64,000 bases of DNA. Source: Pedobacter endophyticus. GTDB lineage: Bacteria; Bacteroidota; Bacteroidia; Sphingobacteriales; Sphingobacteriaceae. The notes under the pieces were generated by a model. That model saw nothing but the letters and a program-made list of their open reading frames with translations, did not search any database and had not been told where the DNA came from. The position numbers and the translations under genes were made by a program. Location: NCBI RefSeq assembly GCF_015679185.1, contig NZ_CP064939.1, forward strand, positions 3,844,001-3,908,000, written 5' to 3'. Each line of letters begins with the position of its first letter. Within the stretch, counting starts at the first letter, position 1. Of this stretch, positions 1-9,713 are shown piece by piece.

Positions 1-3000
1 GACTAGAGAACTATCTGAAAAAGATTGAGCAAGCTTACAAATTGAGCTTTGTTTACGACGCGACGGAGATTAGTAAAGCAATGATTTTGGATGTACCTGC
101 AAAATTAACTTCAGTTCAAGAGTCTCTTGAATACTTAAAACAAAAAAACATAACCTATTCCAGAGTAGGTAACCAGGTTATTCTTAAACTGCAGGTTGAA
201 CGATCAGCAGAGCGAGAAGTTACCGTAAGCGGACGCGTTAGAGACAAGAAAGACAATTCTGCCATGCCTGGTGTAAGCGTTAGAGAAGTTGGTGCACGAA
301 ATTCTGTATCCACCAATCAACAAGGTGAGTATAAAATTACCGTAAAGGATGGCGCAAAATTGTCATTCTCATTTATCGGCTATAAAACCGTAGAAGTTGC
401 GGTTAATGGCAGAACAACCATTGATGTGAGTTTAGAGGAAGATGCGAATCAACTTAAAGAGGTGAATGTCGTTTCTACAGGATATCAAAACTTAAACAAG
501 AAGTTATTTACCGGGGCCGCCACAGCCTTAAAAGGGGCAGACGTAAAGCAAGACGGTATTACCGACGTAAGCCGGATGCTTGAAGGACGTGTTGCTGGTG
601 TGTCTGTTCAAAATGTTTCAGGGACTTTCGGTGCAGCGCCGAAAATCCGTGTTCGTGGGGCAACATCAATTACGGGTGAAAATAAGCCACTTTGGGTTAT
701 AGATGGGGTAATTTTAGAAGATGTGGTTAATATTTCAAACGAACAGTTGTCATCTGGGGATGTAAGTACATTAATAGGTTCATCGGTTGCGGGGATCAAC
801 GCTGATGATATTGAGAGTTTTAATATTTTAAAAGATGCTGCAGCAACTGCCCAATATGGTGCAAGGGCAATGAATGGGGTGGTTGTTATTACAACGAAAA
901 AAGGCCGAATTGGTAAACCATTGATTTCCTATACAGGCAATTTTTCCACCTATTTAAAGCCAACGTATGATAGTTATAATATCATGAATTCATCAGACCA
1001 AATGTCTGTTTATTCAGAGTTGGCACGTAAAGGGTGGTTAAATCACTCAGGTGCCTCAAGAGCGGCAGATGGCGGTGTGTTTACCAAAATGTATCAGTTG
1101 ATTAATACTTACGATGCTAGTTCAGGCACGTTTGGATTAGCTAACACACCAGAGGCTCGAAATGCATTTTTATCGCGTTATGCAACCGCCAATACCGATT
1201 GGTTTGATGTGCTTTTTAAAAACTCGCTCATGCAGGAACACGCAATTAGCGTGTCGTCAGGTACAGAGAAATCTCAGTTGTATTTTTCAACGAGTTATTT
1301 AAACGACAATGGTTGGGCTGTTGGAAACAACGTAGAACGTTATACAGCTAATGTAAATGCTGTTTTTAACCTGTCAGAAAAGTTAAGGATTAACTTTATT
1401 ACAACAGGATCAATTCGTAATCAAAGTGCACCTGGAACAATAGGTCGCGTGAGCAATCCGGTAGAAGGAACTTATTCGAGAGATTTCGACATCAATCCAT
1501 TTAGCTACGCCTTAAACACCAGTAGAACGCTCACTGCTTTCGATCAGAATGGAAAAAGAGAGAATTTTACCAGAAACTTTGTGGATTTTAATATCCTTGA
1601 TGAATTAGAAAACAATTCCTTGGAATTGAGCTTGTTGGATTTCAAGCTTCAGGGGGGATTAGGGTACAAGTTTAACGATCATTTCAAATATGATTTCCTC
1701 GCCTCGATGAGGTATGTTAAAAGCGGAAATGAGCATAGGGTAAGAGAAAATTCTAATATGGCCAATGCTTACCGAGCAAATTGGGATTCTTATGTTCAAG
1801 ATAACAATCGTTTTTTGTTCCGCGATCCTGAGCACCCAGAGTTACAGCCGATAGTTGTTTTGCCTTATGGCGGTTTTTACAACACAAATGATGATTTTTT
1901 ACGGTCATATATGATTCGAAACTCAGTTGAATACGATAATACCATCAACGAAAAACATTTAATAAATGTGTTTGCAACTCAAGAAACCAGGTTCGCAAAC
2001 CGTCAAACCAGAAGCATGATTGGCTATGGTTATCAATATGATAAAGGAGGAGTTCCATTTATTGATCCAAATATTATTAAGCAAGCTTCATTGAGTAACT
2101 TGAACTACTTTTCGATGAACAACCGATACGACAGGTTTGCCGCTTTTATGACCAGGGCAGCTTATTCTTATGATGGTAAATATTCGGTGAACGCTACTGG
2201 GAGGTACGATGGATCAAATCAATTGGGTAGCTCTGCTACTGCCCGATGGCTGCCAACCTGGAATATATCCGGAGCTTGGAACATCGATAAAGAAGAATTT
2301 TATGGTTCAGAAGTCCATGGCAATTCTGCCCAGTCCGCAATAAGCAAAATCTTAAACCGTGCCACCATCAGAGCAACGTATGGATTAACAGCCAGTTTAG
2401 GTAATGCTACCAACTCTGCCATAGTATTAAGAAATGGAAGTGCTTTAAGACCCTATTCAAACGAAGTTGAGTCAGTAATGAATATTCAATATATCGAAAA
2501 TCGAGACTTAACCTGGGAAAAGCAATATGAAACCAATATTGGACTTGATTTAGGTTTTTTCAAAGATCGGTTAAATTTGACCGTCGATTTGTATAACAGA
2601 AACGGATTCGATCTAATTAGTCCGCTTCGGACATCGGGTATTGGTGGGCAGTACTTAACAACTGCCAACTATGCCGACATGAACACTAAAGGGATCGAGG
2701 TAACGATAAGCGGGCCAATCATTAAATCAAAAGATTGGAATTGGAGAAGCAATTTCAATTTTGGATATAACAAAAATAAAGTAACCGAGCTTTCGAGCCC
2801 ACAACGGATATTCGATTTAGTAACGGCTGACGGAGGCCCGCAACAAGGGTATCCATACCGTGGATTATATTCTGTGGATTTTACCGGATTAAATCATGAT
2901 ACCGGTATCCCTGAATTTATCAACGAAAAGGGCGATAGTAGCGATAATGTTTATATGCAAAGTTTGGTAACCAAATACCTTAAATATGAAGGTCCGACGG

Positions 3001-3515
3001 ACCCCAAGTTGACAGGAGGTTTCTACAATTCGGTTAGTTACAAAGGGTTTACCTTCAATACACTGTTCACCTTCTCAGCCGGAAATAAAATCAGATTGAA
3101 CCCCGTTTTTGCAACATCATACTCTGATTTAGACGCTCTTCCAAACGAATTTAAAGATAGATGGACCCTACCTGGAGATGAGCTTAAAACGAATATTCCG
3201 TCAATTGTCGATATTGGGGCTGCGGCTGGCATAGACGGCAGATATCCTTATGACACCTATAACTACTCAAGGGTAAGGGTTGCTGATGGAGGTTTTATTC
3301 GTTTAAAACAAGTATCGCTTTCATACGCAGTTCCGGCCGAAATTTTAAAGCATATAGGCGCAGGTAGCGCCTCAATAAGTGCTGTCGCCAATAACTTTTG
3401 GCTAATTTATTCGGACAAAAAGCTCAAGGGCCAGGATCCAGAATTCTTTGCTTCTGGTGGTGTTGCATTACCTATTCCAAAGCAATACACTCTCTCTTTG
3501 AAGGTTGGATTTTAA
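1..3515 (+). CDS. SusC/RagA-family TonB-dependent outer membrane transporter, 5' partial
   Basis: Outer-membrane TonB-linked porin that imports glycans or peptides together with its SusD partner. The reading frame is open from base 3 to the left edge (LENYLKKIEQAYKLSF...), so the TTG at 42 is not the start and the signal peptide lies outside the window. The visible part begins in an STN (secretin/TonB short N-terminal) domain, residues about 1-65. A carboxypeptidase-regulatory-like domain follows (GRVRDKKDNSAMPGVSV to SFIGYKTVEV), then the TonB plug (GRVAGVSVQN, RVRGATSI, ILKDAAATAQYGARAMNGVV) and a long beta barrel ending in an aromatic residue. An STN domain in this family usually means signalling to a FecR/ECF sigma pair; none is adjacent on this side. 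It heads an operon with the next three genes. Family confident, substrate unknown. Confidence 0.95.
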   Translation, partial: LENYLKKIEQAYKLSFVYDATEISKAMILDVPAKLTSVQESLEYLKQKNITYSRVGNQVILKLQVERSAEREVTVSGRVRDKKDNSAMPGVSVREVGARNSVSTNQQGEYKITVKDGAKLSFSFIGYKTVEVAVNGRTTIDVSLEEDANQLKEVNVVSTGYQNLNKKLFTGAATALKGADVKQDGITDVSRMLEGRVAGVSVQNVSGTFGAAPKIRVRGATSITGENKPLWVIDGVILEDVVNISNEQLSSGDVSTLIGSSVAGINADDIESFNILKDAAATAQYGARAMNGVVVITTKKGRIGKPLISYTGNFSTYLKPTYDSYNIMNSSDQMSVYSELARKGWLNHSGASRAADGGVFTKMYQLINTYDASSGTFGLANTPEARNAFLSRYATANTDWFDVLFKNSLMQEHAISVSSGTEKSQLYFSTSYLNDNGWAVGNNVERYTANVNAVFNLSEKLRINFITTGSIRNQSAPGTIGRVSNPVEGTYSRDFDINPFSYALNTSRTLTAFDQNGKRENFTRNFVDFNILDELENNSLELSLLDFKLQGGLGYKFNDHFKYDFLASMRYVKSGNEHRVRENSNMANAYRANWDSYVQDNNRFLFRDPEHPELQPIVVLPYGGFYNTNDDFLRSYMIRNSVEYDNTINEKHLINVFATQETRFANRQTRSMIGYGYQYDKGGVPFIDPNIIKQASLSNLNYFSMNNRYDRFAAFMTRAAYSYDGKYSVNATGRYDGSNQLGSSATARWLPTWNISGAWNIDKEEFYGSEVHGNSAQSAISKILNRATIRATYGLTASLGNATNSAIVLRNGSALRPYSNEVESVMNIQYIENRDLTWEKQYETNIGLDLGFFKDRLNLTVDLYNRNGFDLISPLRTSGIGGQYLTTANYADMNTKGIEVTISGPIIKSKDWNWRSNFNFGYNKNKVTELSSPQRIFDLVTADGGPQQGYPYRGLYSVDFTGLNHDTGIPEFINEKGDSSDNVYMQSLVTKYLKYEGPTDPKLTGGFYNSVSYKGFTFNTLFTFSAGNKIRLNPVFATSYSDLDALPNEFKDRWTLPGDELKTNIPSIVDIGAAAGIDGRYPYDTYNYSRVRVADGGFIRLKQVSLSYAVPAEILKHIGAGSASISAVANNFWLIYSDKKLKGQDPEFFASGGVALPIPKQYTLSLKVGF

Positions 3516-3532
3516 TTTAAATTGTAAAGAAA

Positions 3533-5011
3533 ATGAAAAGAAATAAAATATTTATATATATAGCGTGTTCCGCCTTAATTTTATCGTCAGGGTGTAAGAA
3601 ATTTCTCGAACATCAGCCCGATGATCGTAGTGAGTTGGATGATCCGGTTAAGGTTGCCGAGCTTCTGGCAAATGCTTACCCTCACGGCAATTACATAACA
3701 ATGGCAGAATCAATGAGCGATAATGCTGGAGACAAGGGAACAACAAGACGAAGCTTGCCTAATTCATTGGCATGGAACTATGAAGATCAAGTGGATGCAA
3801 CATCAGGAGACACCCCGCCATTCTATTGGAACTCTTGTTATAAAGCTATTGCAGCAGCAAATTATGCCTTGGAAGCTATTGACAAAGCAGGCAATACATC
3901 TCAATATGCTGCAAGTAGAGGAGAGGCTTTGGTTGCACGTGCATACGCTCACTTTATGCTGGTAACCTTTTTTGCAAAAGCATATGATCCTGCTACTGCA
4001 GCCTCAGATCCTGGTGTGACATATGTTACCTTGCCTCAAAAAGTCGTTGAAGGTGATTATAATCGGGGAACGGTCGCCAGCGTGTATGATAATATCAAGA
4101 AAGATTTAGAGGAAGGACTTCCGCTAATCAATAATAACTCATATAGAGTACCTAAGTATCATTTTACAACCCAAGCCGCCCACGCTTTTGCAACTCGTTT
4201 CTATCTATTTAAAAGAGACTATCAAAAGGTTATAGATCATGCAAATGCATTATTTCCCGGTGATACTGTGTCCGACCAATTAAGGCCCTGGAATACAAAT
4301 TACTACAAACTCGGGTATTATGAGTTGCAAGCAATATACACTAATTCCACGGAACCCGCCAACCTGTTATTACAAGAAGCTGAGTCAGTTTGGGGAAGAA
4401 GCTACGGCGGATATAACTATGGGTTAAGTTCAGCAGTAAGAGCTACTGTTTTTAATGCTGCAAACAACCCGACAGGGAAGGCTTTGGCAATGTCAACGCA
4501 GGTTTATGGCGGTACCGAAATTGTTTACAACATCCCTAAGTTTAGAGAGCATTTTGTAAAGCAAAGTATCAGTGCCAATTTTGGGGATGCTTATAATATG
4601 GTTCCGTTGCTAACTAGTGAAGAGGTATTATTTAACAGGGCGGAAGCAAACGCTATGCTTAATACCACCGATAGCAGAGCAAAAACAATTGCTGATCTCG
4701 ACATTTATTTATCAAAAAGAATTGTAGGCTATTCGGCAACATCAGATAAATTTACAGAATCCAAAGCAACAGATTTCTTTTCAACCTTAACGGTTAAAGA
4801 TGCTTTGGTGGCCACTATTTTAAATTTCAAGCGCCAGGAATATATGCATGAGGGGTTAAGATGGTTGGATATTGTTAGGTTAAAAATTCCAATTGAACAC
4901 AACAGTCTTGATGGCAAAATAAAGATTTCACTAGGTGCAAATGATCTAAGGAGGGTAGTTCAGATTCCTCAAGATGCCGTAGCGGCCGGACTAGCTGCCA
5001 ACCCCCGTTAA
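3533..5011 (+). CDS. SusD/RagB-family nutrient-binding outer membrane lipoprotein
   Basis: Surface lipoprotein that caps the SusC channel and binds its substrate. A lipoprotein signal (MKRNKIFIYIACSALILSSG then Cys21, KK after it) is followed by the usual SusD beginning, KFLEHQPDD. The tail ends in the family's RagB/SusD C-terminal region (FKRQEYMHEGLRWLDIVRLK). Its length of 492 residues is normal. It starts 18 bases after the SusC stop, the standard SusC-SusD arrangement, so the two are surely co-transcribed. The substrate cannot be told from the sequence. Confidence 0.94.
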   Translation: MKRNKIFIYIACSALILSSGCKKFLEHQPDDRSELDDPVKVAELLANAYPHGNYITMAESMSDNAGDKGTTRRSLPNSLAWNYEDQVDATSGDTPPFYWNSCYKAIAAANYALEAIDKAGNTSQYAASRGEALVARAYAHFMLVTFFAKAYDPATAASDPGVTYVTLPQKVVEGDYNRGTVASVYDNIKKDLEEGLPLINNNSYRVPKYHFTTQAAHAFATRFYLFKRDYQKVIDHANALFPGDTVSDQLRPWNTNYYKLGYYELQAIYTNSTEPANLLLQEAESVWGRSYGGYNYGLSSAVRATVFNAANNPTGKALAMSTQVYGGTEIVYNIPKFREHFVKQSISANFGDAYNMVPLLTSEEVLFNRAEANAMLNTTDSRAKTIADLDIYLSKRIVGYSATSDKFTESKATDFFSTLTVKDALVATILNFKRQEYMHEGLRWLDIVRLKIPIEHNSLDGKIKISLGANDLRRVVQIPQDAVAAGLAANPR

Positions 5012-5028
5012 TATAGTATACAGATATT

Positions 5029-6462
5029 ATGAAAAAGAAATTATTCACAATAGTTGCATTAGCAACAATCTTTTTAGCTGGATGTAGCAAAGAAGAAAAT
5101 TTGAGCGCCGACATTGTCGGCCTCGGCGGAGATACTTGGACCAAAGGTTCGGTTGACGAATGGATCAACATTAATTATACTACTCCGTACAACATTGAGG
5201 TTAAATACAAGTGGGATCGGTCAGAGCTCGGCGAGTTTTATAAAAACGTGGTTCCTATCCAAGAAGATTTGGTGGTCCCAGTGATGAAGATCATCAAAAA
5301 CACCTGGATAGACCCTTACGTAGCGATAAAAGGGGCTAATTTTATGAAAACTTATTCCCATAAGCAATTCTATCTGGCAGGAAGCCCTTCCTACAACAGC
5401 AATGGAACTATTACGCTTGGAACTGCTGAGGCGGGTAGAAAAATTGTATTACTTGATTTAAATACTTTTGATGCCACAAACAAGGCAGCAGTTAGACGAA
5501 TTTTGCATACTATGCACCACGAGTTTGGTCATATTTTGAATCAGAACATTGCAGTGACGCCTGATTACCAAAGAATTACTGCTGGTGGCTATACTGCAAC
5601 TTGGTTTAATATTTTTAGGGGAGCTTATTCATCCAATTCCACTTTAGATAAAATCGCCTATGAAAATGATTTTTGGGGAATGGGTTTTATCACGCCTTAT
5701 TCGAGATCAAATAAAGATGATGATTTTGTTGAGATGCTGTCCTCATTGTTAGAAGGAGGGCAAGCTAATTTTGACAATATTGTAAACAACCTTTTTATTT
5801 ATGACGGAGCCTACGTAAAAAGAAATGGCAAGGGCGTATACGAGCAAAATACTGATGCAAGAACAAAGCTATTGAAAAAGAGAGCTATTGTTATTGCTTA
5901 TATGAAGGATAGTTGGGGAATAGACCTAACTACTCTACAACTAAAAACACAAGAGGCAATCGATGCCGAATCGCCAATTCCAAATTTCAACACGCTGTTG
6001 GGGCCAGGTAAAGATTATGGAACAATATCGGTAAACCCACAAAGATTATCGGGTTTATCATCAAAGTTCTTAACAGCGTACAACAGCGCTAATACAAGCT
6101 TGCAAACTAACAAGGGGTATTATATCGATAACATTTCGTTAATTTTTACTACAGCCAAAAAAATGACGTTAAGAGTAAATTATATGGATCCAACGGCTGC
6201 ATTGGGTGCAGGTGAAACCGCTGATTTTAATTATAGTATTACTACTGCTAACGGTGTAAATACACTTACTTATACTAATCCGCAACCAATAGATACTAAC
6301 GCAAGGGCTATAGAAAGCGCTATCCCCACTTTGTTGGCTTATTTCAACAACCAATCGTTTGATATACGTTGGGTAGATGATATTGTACCCCAATCGAAAA
6401 GAATATTTGGCGGCCTTGTGAAATCAACGGACCCAACTTCTTTCTTATTTGGAACATTGTGA
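5029..6462 (+). CDS. Substrate import-associated zinc metallohydrolase lipoprotein
   Basis: Predicted zinc-dependent hydrolase tethered to the outer membrane. The N-terminus is a lipoprotein signal (MKKKLFTIVALATIFLAGC). An HExxH zinc site, HEFGH, lies at residues 164-168 inside ILHTMHHEFGHILNQ. This fits the family of putative zinc metallopeptidases encoded beside SusC/SusD pairs (TIGR04549-like). The gene lies 18 bases after susD in the same operon, so it probably trims the peptide or glycopeptide that the SusCD pair imports. The third zinc ligand was not assigned. Family assignment is from motif and context. Confidence 0.85.
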   Translation: MKKKLFTIVALATIFLAGCSKEENLSADIVGLGGDTWTKGSVDEWININYTTPYNIEVKYKWDRSELGEFYKNVVPIQEDLVVPVMKIIKNTWIDPYVAIKGANFMKTYSHKQFYLAGSPSYNSNGTITLGTAEAGRKIVLLDLNTFDATNKAAVRRILHTMHHEFGHILNQNIAVTPDYQRITAGGYTATWFNIFRGAYSSNSTLDKIAYENDFWGMGFITPYSRSNKDDDFVEMLSSLLEGGQANFDNIVNNLFIYDGAYVKRNGKGVYEQNTDARTKLLKKRAIVIAYMKDSWGIDLTTLQLKTQEAIDAESPIPNFNTLLGPGKDYGTISVNPQRLSGLSSKFLTAYNSANTSLQTNKGYYIDNISLIFTTAKKMTLRVNYMDPTAALGAGETADFNYSITTANGVNTLTYTNPQPIDTNARAIESAIPTLLAYFNNQSFDIRWVDDIVPQSKRIFGGLVKSTDPTSFLFGTL

Positions 6463-6477
6463 TAATTTAAAACCAAG

Positions 6478-7746
6478 ATGATGAAAAAGCATTTATTATA
6501 TTTATTCTTCTTTGCTTTGGCGTTAAACGCATGCAAGAAGGACGATAGTGACCCTATTATTGGGGATGTCGACGAAAGGCTAACAGGTACGCTTGCCGAT
6601 TATCAGGCCCAACTTGTTGGGGCGGAATTCGGTTGGAAAGCTTATTTGTTGACCAACAATAAAACGCCAGCCACGTTTCTGTTCAACTTTACTAACAAAA
6701 ACAGAGTTACAATGGAAGCAAATTACGAGCCTGGCGCCAACGAAAGTTCGTATCGGTTAAAAGCTTTGCAAAAGCCAGCACTTTTATTTGACAGCTATTC
6801 TACATTACATTTACTAGCAGATCCAAATCCAAATGTTTATGGCGGTGCTACCGCTGCAGGTTATTCCTCAGATTTTGAATTTGCTTTCTTATCGTCAAGT
6901 GCAGATACAATTAAATTAGAAGGTACATTTAACAAAAGTAAATTGCTTTTGATCAGATCAAAATCCAAAGAAGAAAGTGAGGCAGTCTTTACTTCTGTAG
7001 AGGATGTTAGTGACGTGGTTTCAAAGGTTAAGACCTATTTTAAACGAACGATAATTGGTGGCATTGAGTGTGAATTAAATTTGAATGGAAATGCTCAAAC
7101 TCTTTCTCTTTCCTATTTAGACGGTGGTACACTCAAGACTGTTAAATCTAGTTATTACGTTGATCAAACAACTATACAATTATACGAGCCCTTAGTAATA
7201 GGTAAAACATCGATATCAAAATTGGAAAGACTAAGTTTCGATTCTGCAACTGGTATTCTTAATACAAAAGCTGGGGGGGAAATAATTCAAATCAAAGAAG
7301 CTATTAAGCCAATGCAATATGACATTACCGCTGCAAAGAAATGGTTTAATAACCCGCCAAACGGCTATTATTGGTTTACCGATGGATTTACTGTTGACGG
7401 CATCGATGATGCCTATGGTGTTAAAACAATTCCAGGATACAATTATTTGATATTCTATTCGGCGTACAGGCCTCAATATTCCAGATTAGGATTTATTGTA
7501 AATGGCGGATATGCTGCTTATGGTCCGGCCCCAATCGCTATTTTTCCCGACGATGGCACTATCAAGTTTAACAATGCGGGATTTTTTGGGACGGCTCCGG
7601 CCGAAATAAGGCCCATAGTTACAAATACGCAAAATAATCTGTTTTTAACCGCAGGTTTCTATGCTATTCAAACCGATGTTAAAGGTGGAGCGTTCGATTT
7701 AGTATCTGTTAGTGATGCGAGAACATGGATTTCATTTCGGCGATAA
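6478..7746 (+). CDS. DUF4302-type lipoprotein of the SusCD operon
   Basis: Lipoprotein of unknown function. The signal MMKKHLLYLFFFALALNAC precedes a KKDDSDP tether and then DERLTGTLADYQAQLVGAEFGWKAYL, which resembles the start of DUF4302 proteins found downstream of SusCD and zinc metallohydrolase genes. It starts 16 bases after the previous gene and closes the operon before the terminator at 7956. The first two codons are both ATG, so the start could be 6478 or 6481. A role in substrate capture at the cell surface is inferred from position only. Confidence 0.8.
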   Translation: MMKKHLLYLFFFALALNACKKDDSDPIIGDVDERLTGTLADYQAQLVGAEFGWKAYLLTNNKTPATFLFNFTNKNRVTMEANYEPGANESSYRLKALQKPALLFDSYSTLHLLADPNPNVYGGATAAGYSSDFEFAFLSSSADTIKLEGTFNKSKLLLIRSKSKEESEAVFTSVEDVSDVVSKVKTYFKRTIIGGIECELNLNGNAQTLSLSYLDGGTLKTVKSSYYVDQTTIQLYEPLVIGKTSISKLERLSFDSATGILNTKAGGEIIQIKEAIKPMQYDITAAKKWFNNPPNGYYWFTDGFTVDGIDDAYGVKTIPGYNYLIFYSAYRPQYSRLGFIVNGGYAAYGPAPIAIFPDDGTIKFNNAGFFGTAPAEIRPIVTNTQNNLFLTAGFYAIQTDVKGGAFDLVSVSDARTWISFRR

Positions 7747-7955
7747 TTTATTTGGCTAGATGTTAAATAATGAGCGCATTTTTCATTTGGGTTTAATAAT
7801 ATCAACTTAGCATTTGCAGAATTCCGAGATTGCTGATTAAAAATTTCTGGCCATTTTATCTAAAGGATGTTGTTCAGTCAAAATACGGTATCAATGACGG
7901 CTTTGGGCGATTCTATCAGAAGACTAGCTAAGATATTTAAAAGCTTAAATCATTC

Positions 7956-7986
7956 CCCCCTCGCCTTTTAGGCGAGGGGGTTTTTT
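7956..7986 (+). terminator. Rho-independent terminator of the SusCD operon
   Basis: Perfect 10-bp GC-rich stem (CCCCCTCGCC / GGCGAGGGGG) with a 5-base loop and six T residues, 210 bases after the DUF4302 stop. Confidence 0.92.
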
Positions 7987-8024
7987 ATGACATAATTTTT
8001 AAACCGCTCCATTCGTTAAATCAG

Positions 8025-8032
8025 TATATTTG
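8025..8032 (+). promoter_or_regulatory. Bacteroidota -7 box TAnnTTTG, possibly leaderless
   Basis: TATATTTG is an exact match to the Bacteroidota -7 consensus TAnnTTTG. It ends only five bases before the ATG at 8038, so the transcript should begin at or within a few bases of the start codon. A T-rich stretch at 7995-8000 could serve as the weak -33 element. Confidence 0.55.
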
Positions 8033-8037
8033 TGCTA

Positions 8038-8310
8038 ATGAAAAAGAAAATCGGTTTCATCTTATTTGCGTTCGTTTTAACTTTTGCAGTGTCGCTTCAG
8101 GCCAGTGCGCAGTGCGCTATGTGCAGCATTAATGCCGAGCAGGGTGTAAAGAATGGCAATACGGTATCGGAGGGGCTTAATACCGGGGTGTTATATTTGT
8201 TGGCCGTTCCTTATTTAATGGCTTTGGTTGTGGGTGTAGTTTGGTATAAAAAATACCGCAAGAAAAATATTCACCTCAACATGAAAAAAGAGCCATTCAA
8301 TTTAAACTAA
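8038..8310 (+). CDS. Small exported membrane protein with CxxC motif
   Basis: Ninety-residue protein of unknown function. An N-terminal signal or membrane segment (IGFILFAFVLTFAVSLQASA) is followed by QCAMCSINAEQG, a CxxC pair, and a second membrane helix (GVLYLLAVPYLMALVVGVVWY) with a basic cytoplasmic tail. I chose the ATG at 8038, not the GTG at 8032, because GTG overlaps the -7 box and ATG begins a typical MKKK signal. It lies 2 bases before the DUF983 gene and is surely co-transcribed with it. The CxxC could bind a metal or be redox active; that is inference. Confidence 0.75.
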   Translation: MKKKIGFILFAFVLTFAVSLQASAQCAMCSINAEQGVKNGNTVSEGLNTGVLYLLAVPYLMALVVGVVWYKKYRKKNIHLNMKKEPFNLN

Positions 8311-8312
8311 CC

Positions 8313-8761
<449 letters not shown>

Positions 8762-8869
8762 TTTGAAAATGCCAAGCAAGTTACCTATTAATTTTAATTG
8801 TGAGTTATTGGTGATTTGAAAATTAACCGATTACAACAATCAATCAATCAATCAATTACCGCATACTGT

Positions 8870-9529
8870 ATGTTAAAAAAAGAGTCCCTCCAGTTTATAC
8901 AAGACGTTGCCGAAAATAATAATCGCGAATGGTTTGCCGAGAACAAAGCGGTTTACGAAGATGCAAAAGCAGACGTTCTTGCCCTTGTAGGCCAAATTAT
9001 CCCAGAGCTCGCCAAAGTAGATCCCGTACTCTCTGCAGAGGCCGATCCTAAAAAATGCCTGCTGCGCATTTATCGCGATGTTCGCTTTAGCAAAAACAAA
9101 GACCCCTACAAAAACAACTTTGGAATATGGTTCTCGTCGAAAAAGGGTGGTAACGAACCGGGATATTATTTGCATATCCAACCCGGAAAGAGTTTCGTTG
9201 CAGGTGGGTACTGGATGCCAGAACCGGTGCATTTAAAACTAATTAGACAAGAAATTGATTATAATATTGGCGATTTTAAGGAAATTATAGAAGAGAAAAA
9301 CTTCAAAAAGCACTTTAAATTGGGAGTAGACAATGCCCTGAAAAATGCACCGAAGGGTTACGATCCCAACGATCCGAATATTGAGCTTTTAAAGTTGAAG
9401 AGTTTTGAAGCCACAATGAGAATCGATGATGAGGCATTTCTAAAGCCTGCCATCGTTGATAAGTTGATAACTTCTTTTAAAACGGTACAACCATTAGTTG
9501 CATTTTTACGAAACGCTATCAGTCAGTAA
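8870..9529 (+). CDS. DUF2461 family protein
   Basis: Cytosolic protein of about 219 residues. It begins MLKKESLQFIQDVAENNNREWF and contains RIYRDVRFSKNKDPYKNNFG and PGYYLHIQPG, typical of the DUF2461 (TIGR02453) family, whose function is not established. The open frame extends upstream to 8816, but the ATG at 8870 fits the family's usual beginning and avoids translating the CAAT repeat. It is probably transcribed alone. Confidence 0.85.
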   Translation: MLKKESLQFIQDVAENNNREWFAENKAVYEDAKADVLALVGQIIPELAKVDPVLSAEADPKKCLLRIYRDVRFSKNKDPYKNNFGIWFSSKKGGNEPGYYLHIQPGKSFVAGGYWMPEPVHLKLIRQEIDYNIGDFKEIIEEKNFKKHFKLGVDNALKNAPKGYDPNDPNIELLKLKSFEATMRIDDEAFLKPAIVDKLITSFKTVQPLVAFLRNAISQ

Positions 9530-9530
9530 G

Positions 9531-9713
9531 CAATTGGCAATTTGCAATTGGCAGTTAACAATTAGCAATTAACAGTTAACAATTGGCAATTAGCAATAAC
9601 CAATGTGCAGTAAGTAATTAGCACTTAGCAGTGAACAATTGGCAATTAGCAATGACCAATGAACCTCCCGATAGCTATCGGGAAAACCAATAACAATTAA
9701 CCCAATATAAAAA
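9531..9713. repeat. AT-rich AATTAGCAATTAACAATT-type repeat with a 16-bp palindrome
   Basis: Degenerate tandem copies of CAATTAGCAATTAACAATT-like units fill 9531-9660, followed by CCCGATAGCTATCGGG, a perfect 16-bp palindrome at 9667-9682. The same AT-rich units recur at 52780-52860 and 56323-56417, and the GATAGCTATC core recurs at 29469, 29686 and 31088, so both are dispersed families. No gene lies here. Confidence 0.8.
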
